A stretch of DNA of 64,000 nucleotides from Bacillus sp. KH172YL63 (GTDB taxonomy: Bacteria > Bacillota > Bacilli > Bacillales > Bacillaceae_B). The stretch lies in the NCBI RefSeq assembly GCF_011398925.1, contig NZ_AP022842.1, forward strand, positions 794,001 to 858,000, written 5' to 3'. Of this stretch, positions 51,478 to 61,077 are shown one piece after another. Below the pieces are notes generated by a model. The model had not been told where the DNA came from and searched no databases. It was given only the letters and a program-made list of their open reading frames with translations. Made by a program: the position numbers and the translations under genes. The first letter of the stretch is position 1. Every line of letters begins with the position of its first letter.

Positions 51478-52740
51478 ATGATGGAAGAACGTTTAAAAGC
51501 GATAGCAATAGGCGTCAATACAAAAGATAAAAATAATGACTTCGACTACTCCATGCTTGAATTAAGGGGACTTGCCGAAGCGAGACATATGGATGTGGTC
51601 GGTGAACTGACTCAGAATCTGCCAAGACCGAATCACGTTCATTATATCGGGAAAGGGAAGATTGAAGAACTGGAGCCACTGGTGGAAGAATGGGAGGCGG
51701 ATGTACTTATCTCGAATGATGAACTCTCACCTTCGCAGATCCGGGTGCTGGAAGAAAAGCTTGATATCCGGGTCATGGACCGGACGATGCTGATCCTGGA
51801 TATTTTCGCTGAGCGCGCAAATACGAGGGAGGCCAAACTGCAGGTCGAGGTCGCCCAGCTTCAATATATGCTGCCGCGCCTGATCGGCCGCCGGGAATCA
51901 CTTGGACGCCAGGGAGGCGGATCGGGACTTTCCAACCGTGGAGCCGGTGAAACGAAGCTTGAACTTGACCGCCGCCGGATCGAGGATAAGATCTCTGCGC
52001 TCAATAAAGAACTGGATTCACTCGTCGACCTCAGAACGACTCAGCGCAAACAGCGCCAGAAGAGTGAAATCCCGGTTGTATCCCTTGTCGGTTATACGAA
52101 TGCTGGGAAATCGACGACGATGAATGCATTCGTGGAAACATTCCATCCGAATGAGAATAAGCAGGTATTCGAAAAGGATATGTTGTTTGCCACGTTGGAG
52201 ACATCGGTGAGAAACATTACTCTGCCGGACAAAAAGGCATTCCTGCTCACAGATACAGTCGGGTTTGTGAATAAGCTTCCCCATCAGCTCGTGAAGGCGT
52301 TCAGGTCTACCCTTGAAGAGGTGGTCGAAGCAGACCTCATCATCCATGTGGTCGACTATTCTGATCCCCATTATGAGAAACTGATGGAAGTGACAGAGCG
52401 TACCCTTTCAGACATCGGTGGCGGCGATATCCCTGTTATTTACGCTTTCAATAAAGCTGAGCTTGTAGACGAAAATGTCCCTCGTGTCGAGAAGGACCGC
52501 ATCTATTTCTCAGCTAAAAATAGAATCGGCATCGATGAACTGCTGACTGCTGTGAAAAGTCATATTTTTAAAGATTACAAACGCTGTGAAATGCTCATTC
52601 CCTTTGACAAAGGACACTTGATTTCATATTTCAATGAGAATGCCAACGTGCTGGACACCCAGTATGAAGAGAACGGTACAAAGCTGACCCTTGAATGCAA
52701 GCTGGTTGATGCTGAGAGGTATCGGGAGTTTATCGTTTAA
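51478..52740 (+). CDS. hflX: Ribosome-splitting GTPase HflX
   Basis: GTPase that binds the 50S subunit, splits stalled 70S ribosomes and in Listeria (HflXr) gives macrolide/lincosamide resistance. The ~420-aa product has the HflX N-terminal domain (LAEARHMDVVGELTQNLPRPNHVHYIGKGKIEEL), the GGSGLSNRGAGETKLELDRRRIEDKI linker signature, and G motifs GYTNAGKST, DTVGFVNKLPH and NKAE. ATG 51478 (MMEERLK) is better spaced from GGAAGTG than ATG 51463. Placed behind a long leader with an attenuator, so expression is probably controlled by translation status. Followed by its own terminator. Confidence 0.95.
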   Translation: MMEERLKAIAIGVNTKDKNNDFDYSMLELRGLAEARHMDVVGELTQNLPRPNHVHYIGKGKIEELEPLVEEWEADVLISNDELSPSQIRVLEEKLDIRVMDRTMLILDIFAERANTREAKLQVEVAQLQYMLPRLIGRRESLGRQGGGSGLSNRGAGETKLELDRRRIEDKISALNKELDSLVDLRTTQRKQRQKSEIPVVSLVGYTNAGKSTTMNAFVETFHPNENKQVFEKDMLFATLETSVRNITLPDKKAFLLTDTVGFVNKLPHQLVKAFRSTLEEVVEADLIIHVVDYSDPHYEKLMEVTERTLSDIGGGDIPVIYAFNKAELVDENVPRVEKDRIYFSAKNRIGIDELLTAVKSHIFKDYKRCEMLIPFDKGHLISYFNENANVLDTQYEENGTKLTLECKLVDAERYREFIV

Positions 52741-52753
52741 TACAATGAATGGA

Positions 52754-52797
52754 ATAACCCATCCCTGCAAGAATGAGGGATGGGTTATTTCGTTATG
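52754..52797 (+). terminator. hflX terminator
   Basis: AATAACCCATCCCT paired with AGGGATGGGTTATT. Confidence 0.9.
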
Positions 52798-52856
52798 TAA
52801 TTGAAAATACTGTCGTTGGAATTAGCATGGGCGGCATAGTCAGGACGAAATCAGTT

Positions 52857-52890
52857 TATAAAAACCCCAGCGTGAACTTCACACCGGGGA
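52857..52890 (-). terminator. Terminator of the symporter gene
   Basis: On the minus strand CCCCGGTGTGAA / TTCACGCTGGGG followed by TTTTT. Confidence 0.88.
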
Positions 52891-52894
52891 CCTG

Positions 52895-54316
52895 TTAACT
52901 TGCTTTTCTATGCGATTTGACTTCCATCATAGGCAGATATTCGTTAAAGTAATGGTTCGTTTCAGAAACGATCACTTTATAAAGCAACAATAAGGCGATC
53001 AGGTTCGGGATCATCATCAATGCGTTGGACATATCGGCAAACGCCCAGACAAGTTCGAGGTTTGCAACGGCTCCTAGTCCGGTCGCAAGAATGTAAATGA
53101 CCCTGTATGAGTTGGCGAATCGATAATCGGTTAAATACTCGAAACATTTTTCTCCATACATATACCATCCGACGATTGTTGAAAATCCGAAGAAGATGAC
53201 CGAGAATGAGACGATATATTCACCGACGACACCAAGGGCATGTCCGAAAGCTGCGCTTGTCAGGGCACCCCCATCAAGGCTCGGGGCATGCTCGACACCT
53301 GAAATCGCTCCGCCCGTCGGATCCCAGAAGCCTGTCATCAATAGGACAAGCCCCGTCATCGTACACACGACGATCGTGACGATGAACGTACCTGTCATCG
53401 CAACCAGCGCCTGCTTGACCGGGTGATCCGTCTTGGCGTTTCCGGCGATCAGTGCTGCTGTACCAAGGCCTGCTTCATTTGAGAAGATCCCGCGAGATAC
53501 ACCGCTCCGGACCGCTTCAGATATAATGATACCCGTGAACCCGCCGGCAGCTGCGACAGGGTTGAAGGCGTAATAAAAGATCATTTCAAACGCAGGGATG
53601 ATCATATCGTAATTGAGTACGATGATGATCAATGAGCCTCCTACATACAGAAATGCCATGATCGGCACGAAGAAAGACGCGACCGTAGAAATACGCTGAA
53701 TCCCTCCGAAAATGATGAGTCCTGTCAGGACGGCGAGGGCAATCCCGGTGACCAGGTTGTCAATGTGAAAGCTTGTGGTCATGACATCTGCAATCGTGTT
53801 CGATTGGACGCTGTTTCCGATGCCGAGCGCGGCAAATGCCCCGAAGGAAGCGAACGCCACGGCCAGCCACTTCCATTTGCTGCCCAGTCCTTTTTCGACA
53901 TAATACATCGGGCCTCCGGAATATTCCCCGTTTTTATTCTTTACACGGTACTTCATGGCAAGAAGGGCTTCGGCATATTTCGTCGCCATTCCAAGCAGCC
54001 CCACGATCCACATCCAGAAGATCGCCCCGGGTCCCCCGATCGTCAGGGCCGTTGCGACGCCGGCGATATTCCCGTTCCCGATGGTGGCAGAAAGCGCCGT
54101 CATCAATGTCTTGAAGTTACTGATGTCCCCTTCGGATTCCGATGAAGACTTCGCAGTAGCATCCTCTTTTGTAAATGCCAGTTTAAAAGCATACATCAAC
54201 TTTCTGAACTGAAGCCCCTTCAGCATGAAGGTTAAAAAAAGGCCCGTCCCGAATAACAGTACTAAACTTGGTGTTCCCCATAAGAATGAATTAATCTTGT
54301 CTAGCACATCTAACAT
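52895..54316 (-). CDS. Sodium:alanine symporter (AGCS family)
   Basis: 473-aa amino-acid carrier that imports alanine or glycine with sodium. AGCS marks are present: LMTALSATIGNGNIAGVATALTIGGPGAIFWMW, KYAEALLAMKYR, GGPMYYVEKGLG, RSGVSRGIFSNEAGLGTAALIAG and FSTIVGWYMYGEKCFEYL. About eleven membrane segments. ATG 54316 follows GAGGAGG; the frame extends to 54367 through the ribosome site. Single-gene unit; the C-terminal tail ends in a charged cytoplasmic segment. Confidence 0.95.
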   Translation of the reverse strand: MLDVLDKINSFLWGTPSLVLLFGTGLFLTFMLKGLQFRKLMYAFKLAFTKEDATAKSSSESEGDISNFKTLMTALSATIGNGNIAGVATALTIGGPGAIFWMWIVGLLGMATKYAEALLAMKYRVKNKNGEYSGGPMYYVEKGLGSKWKWLAVAFASFGAFAALGIGNSVQSNTIADVMTTSFHIDNLVTGIALAVLTGLIIFGGIQRISTVASFFVPIMAFLYVGGSLIIIVLNYDMIIPAFEMIFYYAFNPVAAAGGFTGIIISEAVRSGVSRGIFSNEAGLGTAALIAGNAKTDHPVKQALVAMTGTFIVTIVVCTMTGLVLLMTGFWDPTGGAISGVEHAPSLDGGALTSAAFGHALGVVGEYIVSFSVIFFGFSTIVGWYMYGEKCFEYLTDYRFANSYRVIYILATGLGAVANLELVWAFADMSNALMMIPNLIALLLLYKVIVSETNHYFNEYLPMMEVKSHRKAS

Positions 54317-54441
54317 AAAATCCTCCTCGTCATCTCTAGTTGTAAACGTTTTCTTGAGTGATTCCATCTACTATTTATATAGTATTCCGAACAATCTGTC
54401 CATAAAAAATACCTTCATTTCCAGAGATTGAGCCTTTTTCA

Positions 54442-54583
54442 GTAGGGACGGACCTCTCACTTTGAGTGTGGCAGCCTTGTAGAATAAGGGTTTTGGAGAG
54501 GAAAGAGGGCTAAAAATGGGGACGGACCCCCTAAATCAGCTCCTGGCCGCAGGCCAGCGCTGATTTTGGAGGTCCGTCCCTAC
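54442..54583. repeat. Dispersed palindrome, composite copy 3
   Basis: GTAGGGACGGACCTCT (54442-54457) and GGAGGTCCGTCCCTAC (54568-54583) frame an internal GGGGACGGACCCCC arm (54518) and a TGGCCGCAGGCCA hairpin. It ends three bases before the stop codon of the next minus-strand gene. Confidence 0.85.
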
Positions 54584-54585
54584 AA

Positions 54586-55689
54586 TTATAGAAGTGTGAT
54601 GAGCAATATGACGAGAAGCGGTCCGAATAGGATGAGGTATCCGAGCGGACGGGCGAAGTTCAGGGTCCAGCCGACTCCGAAGCGCTTTTCGACGAAGATG
54701 GAAGGGTCTTCGGGATTGTAGTAGATGAGCCCGCCTTTCCAGTAGCGGTCGTCGTCTGCATTGATCACTTCACCGTTTTCTTCTTGTATGACTTCTACAT
54801 CGAAATCTGAATCCTTCTTTCCAACTTTTACAGCCATCAAAACGGTGCCGATCAGGACAAGGGCTGTGAAGGCGAGCGGCACGGTCAACATCAGCAGATC
54901 ACTTACGCTATTTTCATAAAGTGTCGTGAACTGCAGGAAGGTGAACAGCATGGACATCAGGATGGAAATGAAGAGCAGTAGCCAGCTTGTGTATTTACGA
55001 AGCCGAAGCTGACGGATCCGTGAGGCCTTTACATTCCCTGCGCTCAGCTTGATCCCTGAATTCCTTGTCAATTCATTGATGCCGAGGAACATTCCGCTCA
55101 TGAAGAGCAGCACAATCGGCAGAGTCAGAGCAGACAGATATGTTTTCGTTGTGAACGCATCAGGCTTTCCGTCTGGTCCCCAATGGGTAGGGAACTTATC
55201 AGGAAATCCATTATAGTTAACGAGCGTAAATACAATCAGCCCGATGGCGATGACCATCGGAATCGTAAGTACGAACCAAGGCAGCATCTCATCTTTCGTC
55301 CGTAGGTTCAATTCTGATACATTCACCTGCCGGCGGTCTTTGAACCATTGCTGCTGCTGTTTGTAGGCAGTCACTTTCATGTGAAAGTAGAAATAGAGCG
55401 CCAGCGATATAAAGAGAATCACAAAGGGCAGGAATAAACCTGCGAAGATCAAGTGATTTTCGGTCATATCCACAGTGGATGACCAGATAAAAAAGATTGC
55501 GAGAACGAGTAGTGACAATATACATGTTAAGATAGCATAGATTTTTTTGTATTGTAAAAGCTGTTTGTTCCTTACTTCATCGACCGGTATGGTGACGCCG
55601 AACACGACCGTCCGTTTTACGATGAAAGGAACGGCGATCTGGATTGCCATGAGGAAACCGACCGTGATGAATAAGAGCAACATTTCCAT
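54586..55689 (-). CDS. DUF1648/DUF5808 membrane protein
   Basis: 367 aa with about eight membrane helices. The DUF1648 signature is YNGFPDKFPTHWGPDGKPDAF (P-x-H-W-x-x-x-G-x-P/D), and the C-terminal DUF5808 is DDRYWKGGLIYYNPEDPSIFVEKRFGVGWTLNFARP, which usually binds nothing known but is widespread in bacilli. ATG 55689 starts exactly where the GntR regulator ends, so the two are co-transcribed with the regulator first. It resembles SdpI/YhdP-type proteins, some of which give immunity to or process envelope signals; here that is only a guess. Confidence 0.85.
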   Translation of the reverse strand: MEMLLLFITVGFLMAIQIAVPFIVKRTVVFGVTIPVDEVRNKQLLQYKKIYAILTCILSLLVLAIFFIWSSTVDMTENHLIFAGLFLPFVILFISLALYFYFHMKVTAYKQQQQWFKDRRQVNVSELNLRTKDEMLPWFVLTIPMVIAIGLIVFTLVNYNGFPDKFPTHWGPDGKPDAFTTKTYLSALTLPIVLLFMSGMFLGINELTRNSGIKLSAGNVKASRIRQLRLRKYTSWLLLFISILMSMLFTFLQFTTLYENSVSDLLMLTVPLAFTALVLIGTVLMAVKVGKKDSDFDVEVIQEENGEVINADDDRYWKGGLIYYNPEDPSIFVEKRFGVGWTLNFARPLGYLILFGPLLVILLITLL

Positions 55690-56076
55690 TTATTTCTCCC
55701 CCTTAACTTTCAAAATGATGGACGTTACGAATTCTTGAATGTCCTGTTCGCTCATGCCGATCACCAGTGATTCAACCAAGAGCGGCCGCAGTTCTTCTGA
55801 CAATTGATCAAGGCGGGAAGGAGCGATTTCTCCTTCGGCAGGAGGACAGATGACAGCCCCTGATTTCGGGACGATCCGGATTACGCCTTTATCTTCCAAT
55901 TCGTGATAGCTTTTGTTGACGGTGTGCATGTTCACCCCAAGGTCTCCTGCCAGGCTCCGAACCGATGGCAGAATGTCTCCTGGAGACAGCTCTCCCCTTA
56001 CAATTCCTTCCATGATGCCGTTTTTCACCTGTGCATAGATGGGTATATCCGACTGAGGTTCTATTTGGATAAACAA
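55690..56076 (-). CDS. GntR-family regulator, YtrA type
   Basis: 128-aa short GntR protein: FIQIEPQSDIPIYAQVKNGIMEGIVRGELSPGDILPSVRSLAGDLGVNMHTVNKSYHELEDKGVIRIVPKSGAVI is the winged helix, and the small C-terminal helical region is typical of the YtrA subfamily that controls ABC or membrane-protein operons. TTG 56076 has GGGGGTG upstream; the frame to 56250 runs through the operator and is rejected. Probably represses its own operon through the dyad at 56092-56141. Confidence 0.9.
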   Translation of the reverse strand: MFIQIEPQSDIPIYAQVKNGIMEGIVRGELSPGDILPSVRSLAGDLGVNMHTVNKSYHELEDKGVIRIVPKSGAVICPPAEGEIAPSRLDQLSEELRPLLVESLVIGMSEQDIQEFVTSIILKVKGEK

Positions 56077-56091
56077 GATTTCACCCCCTAC

Positions 56092-56141
56092 TTTGTTATA
56101 TGTTAAGTATAACAGAATTGTTCTATAAAACATATAACAAA
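56092..56141 (-). promoter_or_regulatory. Candidate GntR operator
   Basis: Perfect 11-base arms TTTGTTATATG (56092-56102) and CATATAACAAA (56131-56141), with a -10-like TATACT on the minus strand between them and a smaller dyad (GTTATA / TATAAC). Confidence 0.7.
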
Positions 56142-56289
56142 ATGTTTCTTTTTTCAAATGACCCAGAAGTGACAAACAGCGTGATAGTATAGAAAGAACG
56201 GAAGCATACGTGAAGAAAGAATGTGAAGGTGACACAAACATCAGCTTCACGATACATAGATAAATAGAATCCTAGTTGAGGTGAAAGAG

Positions 56290-56796
56290 ATGGTTGAAAA
56301 CTTGAAGATTGAAGAAATAACGGATATCGGGCCACATGTGAACGAACTTTCCGAATTGCTGTGCAAAGTGGTGGAGGACGGTGCATCGATTGGTTTCCTG
56401 TCACCAATAGCCCGTACGACGGCCACAGACTATTGGGTGAATGCGTTGGAATCTCACGTCATACTCTTCATCGCAAAGGTCGGTGATCACATCGCAGGTA
56501 CCGTCCAGCTACACCTCTGTACCAAACAAAACGGAACCCACAGAGCCGAAATCGCCAAAATGATGACCCATCCTCACTTCCGCCAAAAAGGAATTGCTCG
56601 CCGCCTCATGCAAGCAGCAGAAAGCAGAGCAAAAGGTGAGGGACGGACCTTGCTCATCCTCGATACGGTGGAAGGGGCGCCATCAAACCATCTCTACACG
56701 TCACTCGGCTATATAAAGGGAGGGCGCATCCCGGATTACGCTGCATCCCCACAGGGGGAACTGGAAGCAACGATTCTATATTATAAGCGGTTTTGA
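56290..56796 (+). CDS. GNAT N-acetyltransferase
   Basis: 168-aa acetyltransferase with motif A HPHFRQKGIARRLMQAAESRAKGEGRTLLILDTVEGAPSNHLYTSLGYIKGGRIPDYA, typical of the 'GNAT with DTVEG' group close to aminoglycoside or small-molecule acetyltransferases of bacilli. ATG 56290 after GAGGTGAAAG; a GTG nine bases upstream is possible. The EGRTLL segment is encoded by GAGGGACGGACCTTGCTC, which matches the dispersed palindrome arm. Substrate unknown. Confidence 0.88.
   Translation: MVENLKIEEITDIGPHVNELSELLCKVVEDGASIGFLSPIARTTATDYWVNALESHVILFIAKVGDHIAGTVQLHLCTKQNGTHRAEIAKMMTHPHFRQKGIARRLMQAAESRAKGEGRTLLILDTVEGAPSNHLYTSLGYIKGGRIPDYAASPQGELEATILYYKRF
56636..56650 (+). repeat. Single arm of the dispersed palindrome inside the GNAT gene
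   Basis: GTGAGGGACGGACCT matches 15 bases of an arm of the 1163-1200 element. It encodes GEGRT, in a segment (GRTLLxLDT) that is itself conserved in this GNAT group. Confidence 0.75.
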
Positions 56797-56810
56797 GGGT
56801 GAGGGCTGGA

Positions 56811-56873
56811 GAGGGACGGACCTCGAAAATATCCAAATTCAAGAAAAAATACAGGTTTAGAGGTCCGTCCCCC
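56811..56873. repeat. Dispersed palindrome, copy 4
   Basis: GAGGGACGGACCTC (56811-56824) and GAGGTCCGTCCCCC (56860-56873) around a 35-base AT-rich loop, just after the GNAT stop codon. Confidence 0.88.
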
Positions 56874-56964
56874 AAGGGAATTAAATGATAGGAAAATAGA
56901 ATCAGAAACCCTATATAGGTTTGGTACGTATGGATAGGCAGGTTATTTTTTGGAGGAGGAAGAG

Positions 56965-58656
56965 ATGGAGAAGAGAAGAAGTGTGTTGTTGGTGAGTTTG
57001 TTGTCGGGGTTTTTGTTTCTGACGGGGTGCAGTGATTCGAGTGCCGGCGGCGGGGAATCACAGGCTGAGAAGAAAGAAGATCCTTATGAAAAAGAAGTGA
57101 AGAAAAAGAACGAGGAAATCGGGGAGCTTGAGCCTCTGCTTCTCACTTCCTACAGTGAAGAAATCGGTGTTTCCTTAGATGAACCTGTTTATAAAGAGTT
57201 CGCCGCGAACGGGCAAGTGACGGTCGACGGGGAAATCGAACAATATACCGAGCTGAAGTCAGATTATGCCTGGATCAAGGTCAGGGCAGAAGAGGAAGGT
57301 CCAGCAGGCAGGCAGCTGGAATATTACACACCGATTGAAGACGGAAAGTTCAAGCAGGATATCCATTTCTTCAATGGTGAAGGTGAGTACAATGTGTCTG
57401 TGCAACTGCCGGATAAGGACCGTGAAAATTATTACTACGACACGGCAGCCTTCACCGTTCATAATGTGAATCCTGAAGGGAAGCGGGATGTGACCCTCAC
57501 CCCGTTCGGACATGATGCAGGACTGCGCTTTCAGTCCGATGCAAGTTTTGTCCAAGGGGATGAAGTCTTTTCCTTAAGGGGAGAGGCAGATAACCTGAAG
57601 GATGAGGACACTCTCATGATCAGATTAAGAAAGGATTCGGATGTTTATACCCATGTGATTCCTGTCGCAGGCGGACAGTTCAGCTACGATGTTCCGCTGT
57701 TTTATGGAAAAGGAGTCCATGAGCTTGAGGTCCTTGTCCCCGATGAAAAGCGGGAGGGTTATTATCAGACTGCAAGCACACTCCTTATCGACAATCAATC
57801 GGACCGTCAAATGAGCCCGATCGATTACGGGGAAACCTATCGCGAACGGGGTGTGACGCTCGAATCCCCGAGGTTTGGCGGTGAAAAGGCAGACGGAACC
57901 TATTCAATCAAAGGGAGCATCGATCCACAAGCGCAGTTCGGTCCGGAAACCACCCATATTTACATTACGACGAAAAAAGGTGACGATGAAGCGCTAGATG
58001 TGATCCCTGTCGAAGATTTCACCTTTGACGATTCCTTTTATCTCCGCTTTGGTCCAGGTACATACGAGGTGACTCTGAGCGTACCTGAAATCAAGGAAGA
58101 GAACAGTGACTATTTCAGATATTTCGGCTTTGCGAAGTTTGAAGTGGAATCAACCGGCGAAGACAAACGGGATCTGCTGCCATCCCGCGGGGTACAGTCG
58201 GATGCACCTGAAATAAAGGAAAAGGCAAACGAAGTCACGCAGGGAATGGAGACTGACCGGGATCAAGCGAAAGCGATCTACGACTATGTGGCGAAAAACG
58301 TCTCCTATGATGTAGAAAAGTATGAAAACGATGATTTCAACTGGGATGACAGTGCGATGAAAACACTGGAGACAAAAACAGGTGTGTGTCAGGATTACGC
58401 ATACCTTGCGATTGCCATGCTCCGGGCAAGTGACATTGAATCGAGGTTCGTCGAAGGCCGTGCAGGCGGAATCTTCCCTGGGAGACACGCGTGGGTGGAA
58501 GCGAATCTCGACGGGGAATGGGTCACCCTTGATCCGACCTGGGGATCGGGATATTTAAAGGACGGGAAATTCGTACCGGCCTTTAATGAGGATTATTTTG
58601 ATCCAAGTATGAATGAATTTAAGAAGACACATACCCGTACGGGCGTGTCATACTAA
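56965..58656 (+). CDS. Lipoprotein with transglutaminase-like protease domain
   Basis: 563 aa. Lipobox LTGC in MEKRRSVLLVSLLSGFLFLTGCSD anchors it outside. Three beta-sandwich-like repeats follow (about 65-180, 180-285 and 290-400; each shows an FxGGxGxYxVxVxxP-type pattern such as FNGEGEYNVSVQLP, YGKGVHELEVLVP and FGPGTYEVTLSVP). A C-terminal transglutaminase core has Cys475 (TGVCQDYAYLAIAMLR), His508 (GRHAWVE) and Asp523 (LDPTWG), the full catalytic triad. Probably a cell-surface cysteine protease or cross-linking enzyme. GGAGGAGG precedes ATG 56965. Confidence 0.9.
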   Translation: MEKRRSVLLVSLLSGFLFLTGCSDSSAGGGESQAEKKEDPYEKEVKKKNEEIGELEPLLLTSYSEEIGVSLDEPVYKEFAANGQVTVDGEIEQYTELKSDYAWIKVRAEEEGPAGRQLEYYTPIEDGKFKQDIHFFNGEGEYNVSVQLPDKDRENYYYDTAAFTVHNVNPEGKRDVTLTPFGHDAGLRFQSDASFVQGDEVFSLRGEADNLKDEDTLMIRLRKDSDVYTHVIPVAGGQFSYDVPLFYGKGVHELEVLVPDEKREGYYQTASTLLIDNQSDRQMSPIDYGETYRERGVTLESPRFGGEKADGTYSIKGSIDPQAQFGPETTHIYITTKKGDDEALDVIPVEDFTFDDSFYLRFGPGTYEVTLSVPEIKEENSDYFRYFGFAKFEVESTGEDKRDLLPSRGVQSDAPEIKEKANEVTQGMETDRDQAKAIYDYVAKNVSYDVEKYENDDFNWDDSAMKTLETKTGVCQDYAYLAIAMLRASDIESRFVEGRAGGIFPGRHAWVEANLDGEWVTLDPTWGSGYLKDGKFVPAFNEDYFDPSMNEFKKTHTRTGVSY

Positions 58657-58659
58657 AGG

Positions 58660-58702
58660 AAAAAGGTGTCAACTCCTGTAAAAGGGGATGCCGCCTTTTT
58701 TA
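58660..58702 (+). terminator. Terminator after the transglutaminase lipoprotein
   Basis: AAAAAGGTGTC... pairs loosely with ...GCCGCCTTTTTT around AACTCCTGTAAAAGGGG; T run present. Confidence 0.6.
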
Positions 58703-58796
58703 CTATGTGAAAAAACATCATGACATTGTCGTCGATAGTCAGAAATAGTACACTTATAATATGAAAAATGACATAGAGATCATAGGAGAAGATGGA

Positions 58797-61007
58797 ATGG
58801 ATTTTATTCGGAATAAGAAAACCCTCATCCTACTTTTTATGACGATGATTGTACTAGAATTAGCCGAAATCGTGTGGAAGGCCACCAACCCCGATCATGA
58901 AGGCATTTCTTCTTTTCTTCATGTTGGATTAGTAGTCTGTATGCTTGCAATTCTGCTTCTATTATTTAAAGGGAACTCCCTTGCTTCAAGGGAGCTTACC
59001 CAAACGAATAGAAATTTAAATAACATTTTTGAAACGCTGGATGTGGCGATATGGTCCCACGATATGAAGGAAGATGTCCTGTTGATCACGCCTGGTATCG
59101 AAAATTTGTACGGATACTCGTTGAAGGAATTTTACCGTGATTCACTTCTTTGGAAAAAAGTCATCCATCCAGAAGACAGCGACGTGTTAAAGGAAAGGGA
59201 AGAAACGCTTGCATCCGGACAGTCATGTGTGAGTATTTATCGCATCATTAAACCTGACGGGCAGGTCCGCTGGATCCAGGACAGGGGGATTCCGACATTT
59301 GATGAAAGTGGAGAGATGGTGTCCTTTACAAGTGTACTGTTTGATATCACAGACCGAAGGGAAAGTGAAGACAAGTACCGGAGTTTAGTGGAAATGTCCC
59401 CCGATATCATCGCGGTGATCAGTAATGAAAAGTTTGATTACATCAACGAAGCCGGCAGCAAGTTGGTCGGTGCGGAAAGTCCGCAGGATATCATCAATGA
59501 AGATGTGGCCCTATTCACAAGGCCGGAGGATATTATCACAGTCAGGGAAAAGGCCTACGGCTCCATGACGGGCGAACGGTTTGAGCTGACAATCAAACGG
59601 CTGAACGGCGCAGAAATAGATGTGGAGGTATCAGCCATGCCCATCCTGTATGGGGGCCGGACTGCCATCCAATTGGTTGGACGTGATATTACGGATCGGA
59701 AAAAAGCAGAAAAGACGATCCACACCATGGCCTATTACGACACGTTGACCGGCCTGCCGAACCGGAATAAATTCAAGCAGTTCTTAAATGAATCGATCTC
59801 CATGTCCCCGGAACAATCCATTGCGATTTTATTCCTGGACTTAGACCGATTTAAGGTCATCAATGACACAAAAGGGCATTCTACCGGTGATATTATCCTG
59901 GAGCAGGTTGCTCTTCAGTTGAAAGCTGTAGTCCTTGATCATGGGACCGTCTTTAGGCAGGGCGGGGATGAATTTATCATACTTCTTTCAAATTTAAATG
60001 TAGCTGCTGTTGAAGAAATTGCCGGGGATATTCTTGAAAGCTTCATAAGTCCGATCACGATTGATGAACAGGAATTCTTCGTGACGCCAAGCATCGGGAT
60101 CAGCATGTACCCATTCGATGGGGAGGATCAGGAAAATTTGATCAAACATGCCGATACAGCGATGTACTTGGCGAAAGAACGTGGCAAGAACAATTACCAG
60201 TTTTATTTTCCTGAGCTTGAAACAAATTCGTCACGACATATGGAAGTGGAAAATGGTTTAAGGAAAGCGTTGGAATTCAACCAATTCACTCTTTATTATC
60301 AGCCTAAGGTGGACTTGGAGACTCATACTGTCCTGGGTGTGGAAGCGTTGATCCGCTGGGTACACCCTGCGTTGGGATTGATTCCGCCAACGGAATTCAT
60401 CCCCTTGGCAGAAGAGACGGGGCTGATCAATCCGATCGGTAAGTGGGTGCTCCGGGAAGCTTGTCAGCAAAGCAAGAGCTGGGAAGAGCAGGGACTCGGC
60501 GTCATTCCCGTTGCCGTGAATATATCCGTCAGACAGATTAAAGATGACGGATTCGTTGATATGGTGAAAGAAACGCTGGCTGAGATGGCATTCCAGCCAA
60601 GTCGTCTGGAACTTGAAATCACCGAAAGCATCATGCAGGATTTCGAAAGATCCACCGAAGTGCTCAACAGGCTGAAAGAGGTCGGGGTGACGATTTCAAT
60701 GGATGACTTTGGAACGGGCTATTCCTCTCTCAATAACTTAAGGCATTTGCCGATCGACAGCATCAAGATTGATAAATCCTTCGTTGATGATATCGCGAAA
60801 GCTTCCCCTCAAGTATCGATCGTCAAAGCGATCATAGACATGAGTCAGAACATGAACTTTACGACCATTGCAGAAGGAATCGAAACGGCTGAACAAGTGG
60901 CATTCCTGAGAGGAAACGGCTGTCAGGTGGGGCAAGGGTATCATTTCGGAAGGCCAATGCCTGCATCAGAGCTTCATTCGTACTTGCTTGACAGGAAAAA
61001 TCTATAA
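58797..61007 (+). CDS. PAS-PAS-GGDEF-EAL cyclic-di-GMP protein
   Basis: About 736 aa: two N-terminal membrane helices ([36 protein letters not shown]), a PAS domain ([15 protein letters not shown]...ITDRRE), a second PAS ([18 protein letters not shown]...[11 protein letters not shown]), GGDEF with intact catalytic GGDEF (389-393) and EAL with intact EALIRW (516-521) plus [10 protein letters not shown]. Both diguanylate cyclase and phosphodiesterase activities are possible. ATG 58797 with AGGAG is preferred, because a TATAAT at 58755-58760 directly abuts the upstream ATG 58761. Confidence 0.93.
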   Translation: MDFIRNKKTLILLFMTMIVLELAEIVWKATNPDHEGISSFLHVGLVVCMLAILLLLFKGNSLASRELTQTNRNLNNIFETLDVAIWSHDMKEDVLLITPGIENLYGYSLKEFYRDSLLWKKVIHPEDSDVLKEREETLASGQSCVSIYRIIKPDGQVRWIQDRGIPTFDESGEMVSFTSVLFDITDRRESEDKYRSLVEMSPDIIAVISNEKFDYINEAGSKLVGAESPQDIINEDVALFTRPEDIITVREKAYGSMTGERFELTIKRLNGAEIDVEVSAMPILYGGRTAIQLVGRDITDRKKAEKTIHTMAYYDTLTGLPNRNKFKQFLNESISMSPEQSIAILFLDLDRFKVINDTKGHSTGDIILEQVALQLKAVVLDHGTVFRQGGDEFIILLSNLNVAAVEEIAGDILESFISPITIDEQEFFVTPSIGISMYPFDGEDQENLIKHADTAMYLAKERGKNNYQFYFPELETNSSRHMEVENGLRKALEFNQFTLYYQPKVDLETHTVLGVEALIRWVHPALGLIPPTEFIPLAEETGLINPIGKWVLREACQQSKSWEEQGLGVIPVAVNISVRQIKDDGFVDMVKETLAEMAFQPSRLELEITESIMQDFERSTEVLNRLKEVGVTISMDDFGTGYSSLNNLRHLPIDSIKIDKSFVDDIAKASPQVSIVKAIIDMSQNMNFTTIAEGIETAEQVAFLRGNGCQVGQGYHFGRPMPASELHSYLLDRKNL

Positions 61008-61077
61008 CCGTTCCCGCTGGTCCTGTATAATAAATGACGAAGTGTCACAACGAAATCACTATTGGAGGATCAACATC

